This document shows positions 63,878 through 64,000 of a stretch of 64,000 nt of DNA, piece by piece. How positions within the stretch are numbered: the stretch's first letter is position 1; the number at the start of each line of letters is the position of its first letter. Made by a program: the position numbers and the translations under genes. Origin of the DNA: Roseateles depolymerans (lineage in GTDB: Bacteria > Pseudomonadota > Gammaproteobacteria > Burkholderiales > Burkholderiaceae_C); the NCBI RefSeq assembly GCF_003387155.1, contig NZ_QUMT01000005.1, positions 62,001-126,000 on the forward strand, given 5' to 3'. Below the pieces are notes generated by a model, which made no database searches, was not told the DNA's origin, and saw nothing but the letters and a program-made list of their open reading frames with translations.

Positions 63878-64000
63878 TCAGTCCTGCATCAGTTGCGCCA
63901 CCGCGGCCAGCGCCACCACCTCCGGCTGCTTGCCGTGGATGCCCGGAATGCCGATCGGGCTGACGACACGGGCCAGTTCCGCTTCGGTGAAGCCTCGCGC
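63878..64000 (-). CDS. Xanthine dehydrogenase accessory protein XdhC-like (3' end only)
   Basis: The last 40 residues of a gene running in from the right edge read ARGFTEAELARVVSPIGIPG and onward to a stop; the SPIGIPGIHGKQPEVVALA segment matches the C-terminus of XdhC, which delivers and sulfurylates the molybdenum cofactor of xanthine dehydrogenase. xdhA/xdhB are presumably just outside the window. Located 98 bp upstream of puuD on the same strand, consistent with a purine catabolic cluster. Confidence 0.75.
   Translation of the reverse strand, partial: ARGFTEAELARVVSPIGIPGIHGKQPEVVALAAVAQLMQD

Overview
The window is a GC-rich, densely coded piece of a bacterial chromosome. Its gene set points to a betaproteobacterium of the order Burkholderiales, most likely a Roseateles/Mitsuaria/Rubrivivax-like genus. 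The pointers are a phaC-phaA-phaB polyhydroxybutyrate locus, a glnA-ntrB-ntrC locus, a pyruvate dehydrogenase operon whose E3 carries its own lipoyl domain, a Bug-type solute receptor, urate hydroxylase PuuD with an XdhC-like neighbour, and a MacAB-type exporter with its own outer-membrane factor. The genus is inferred from gene content, not from a marker gene. I see no rRNA, tRNA, CRISPR array, transposase or intact prophage.

Layout. 1-5780: a partial YbbA-like ABC ATPase divergent from the esterase tesA, then an outer membrane factor-macA-macB efflux operon. 5791-8854: a large FecR/tryptophan-rich envelope protein and peptide deformylase, separated by a long inverted repeat. 8990-16126: an accessory block of poorly characterised genes. 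It holds a double-HTH LuxR fragment, a GH108 muramidase, two DUF2589-like proteins, a secreted protein, a four-helix membrane protein, a response regulator with a degenerate receiver, a DUF4239-like membrane protein and a Stv-like domain protein. 16355-22465: a metallo-beta-lactamase-fold hydrolase, then ntrC, ntrB, a DUF4124 protein and glnA (all minus strand), with a sigma-54-like promoter upstream of glnA. 22852-28120: a five-gene minus-strand run (beta-propeller, NodB-fold deacetylase, sterol desaturase family, EI24 family, MoaB/CinA-like). 28537-34440: an AIM24-family protein, an IclR regulator and phaC-phaA-phaB. 34619-41027: a small membrane protein, laccase-domain protein, Nudix hydrolase, lapD/lapG, an HDOD protein and an ornithine-cyclodeaminase-family enzyme. 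41147-47540: aceE-aceF-lpdA. 47829-54423: a FixL/FixJ-like two-component pair, folD and oligopeptidase A. 54478-54718: a 241-bp element bounded by 31-bp inverted repeats. 54854-64000: an M16 protease, a secreted protein, a HIT protein, a Bug receptor, a chemoreceptor, puuD and the 3' end of an xdhC-like gene.

How the genes work together. NtrBC probably controls glnA through the sigma-54 promoter. LapG and LapD form a c-di-GMP-gated protease switch for a surface adhesin encoded elsewhere. PhaCAB stores carbon from acetyl-CoA, which the PDH complex produces. PuuD and XdhC point to purine catabolism next to the window's right edge. The strongest candidate for something undescribed is the 9488-16126 block: a muramidase without a signal peptide, paired DUF2589 proteins and uncharacterised membrane and secreted proteins, under regulators that look unable to receive a normal phosphorelay signal. 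The 54478-54718 and 8089-8182 palindromic elements are the most notable non-coding structures.
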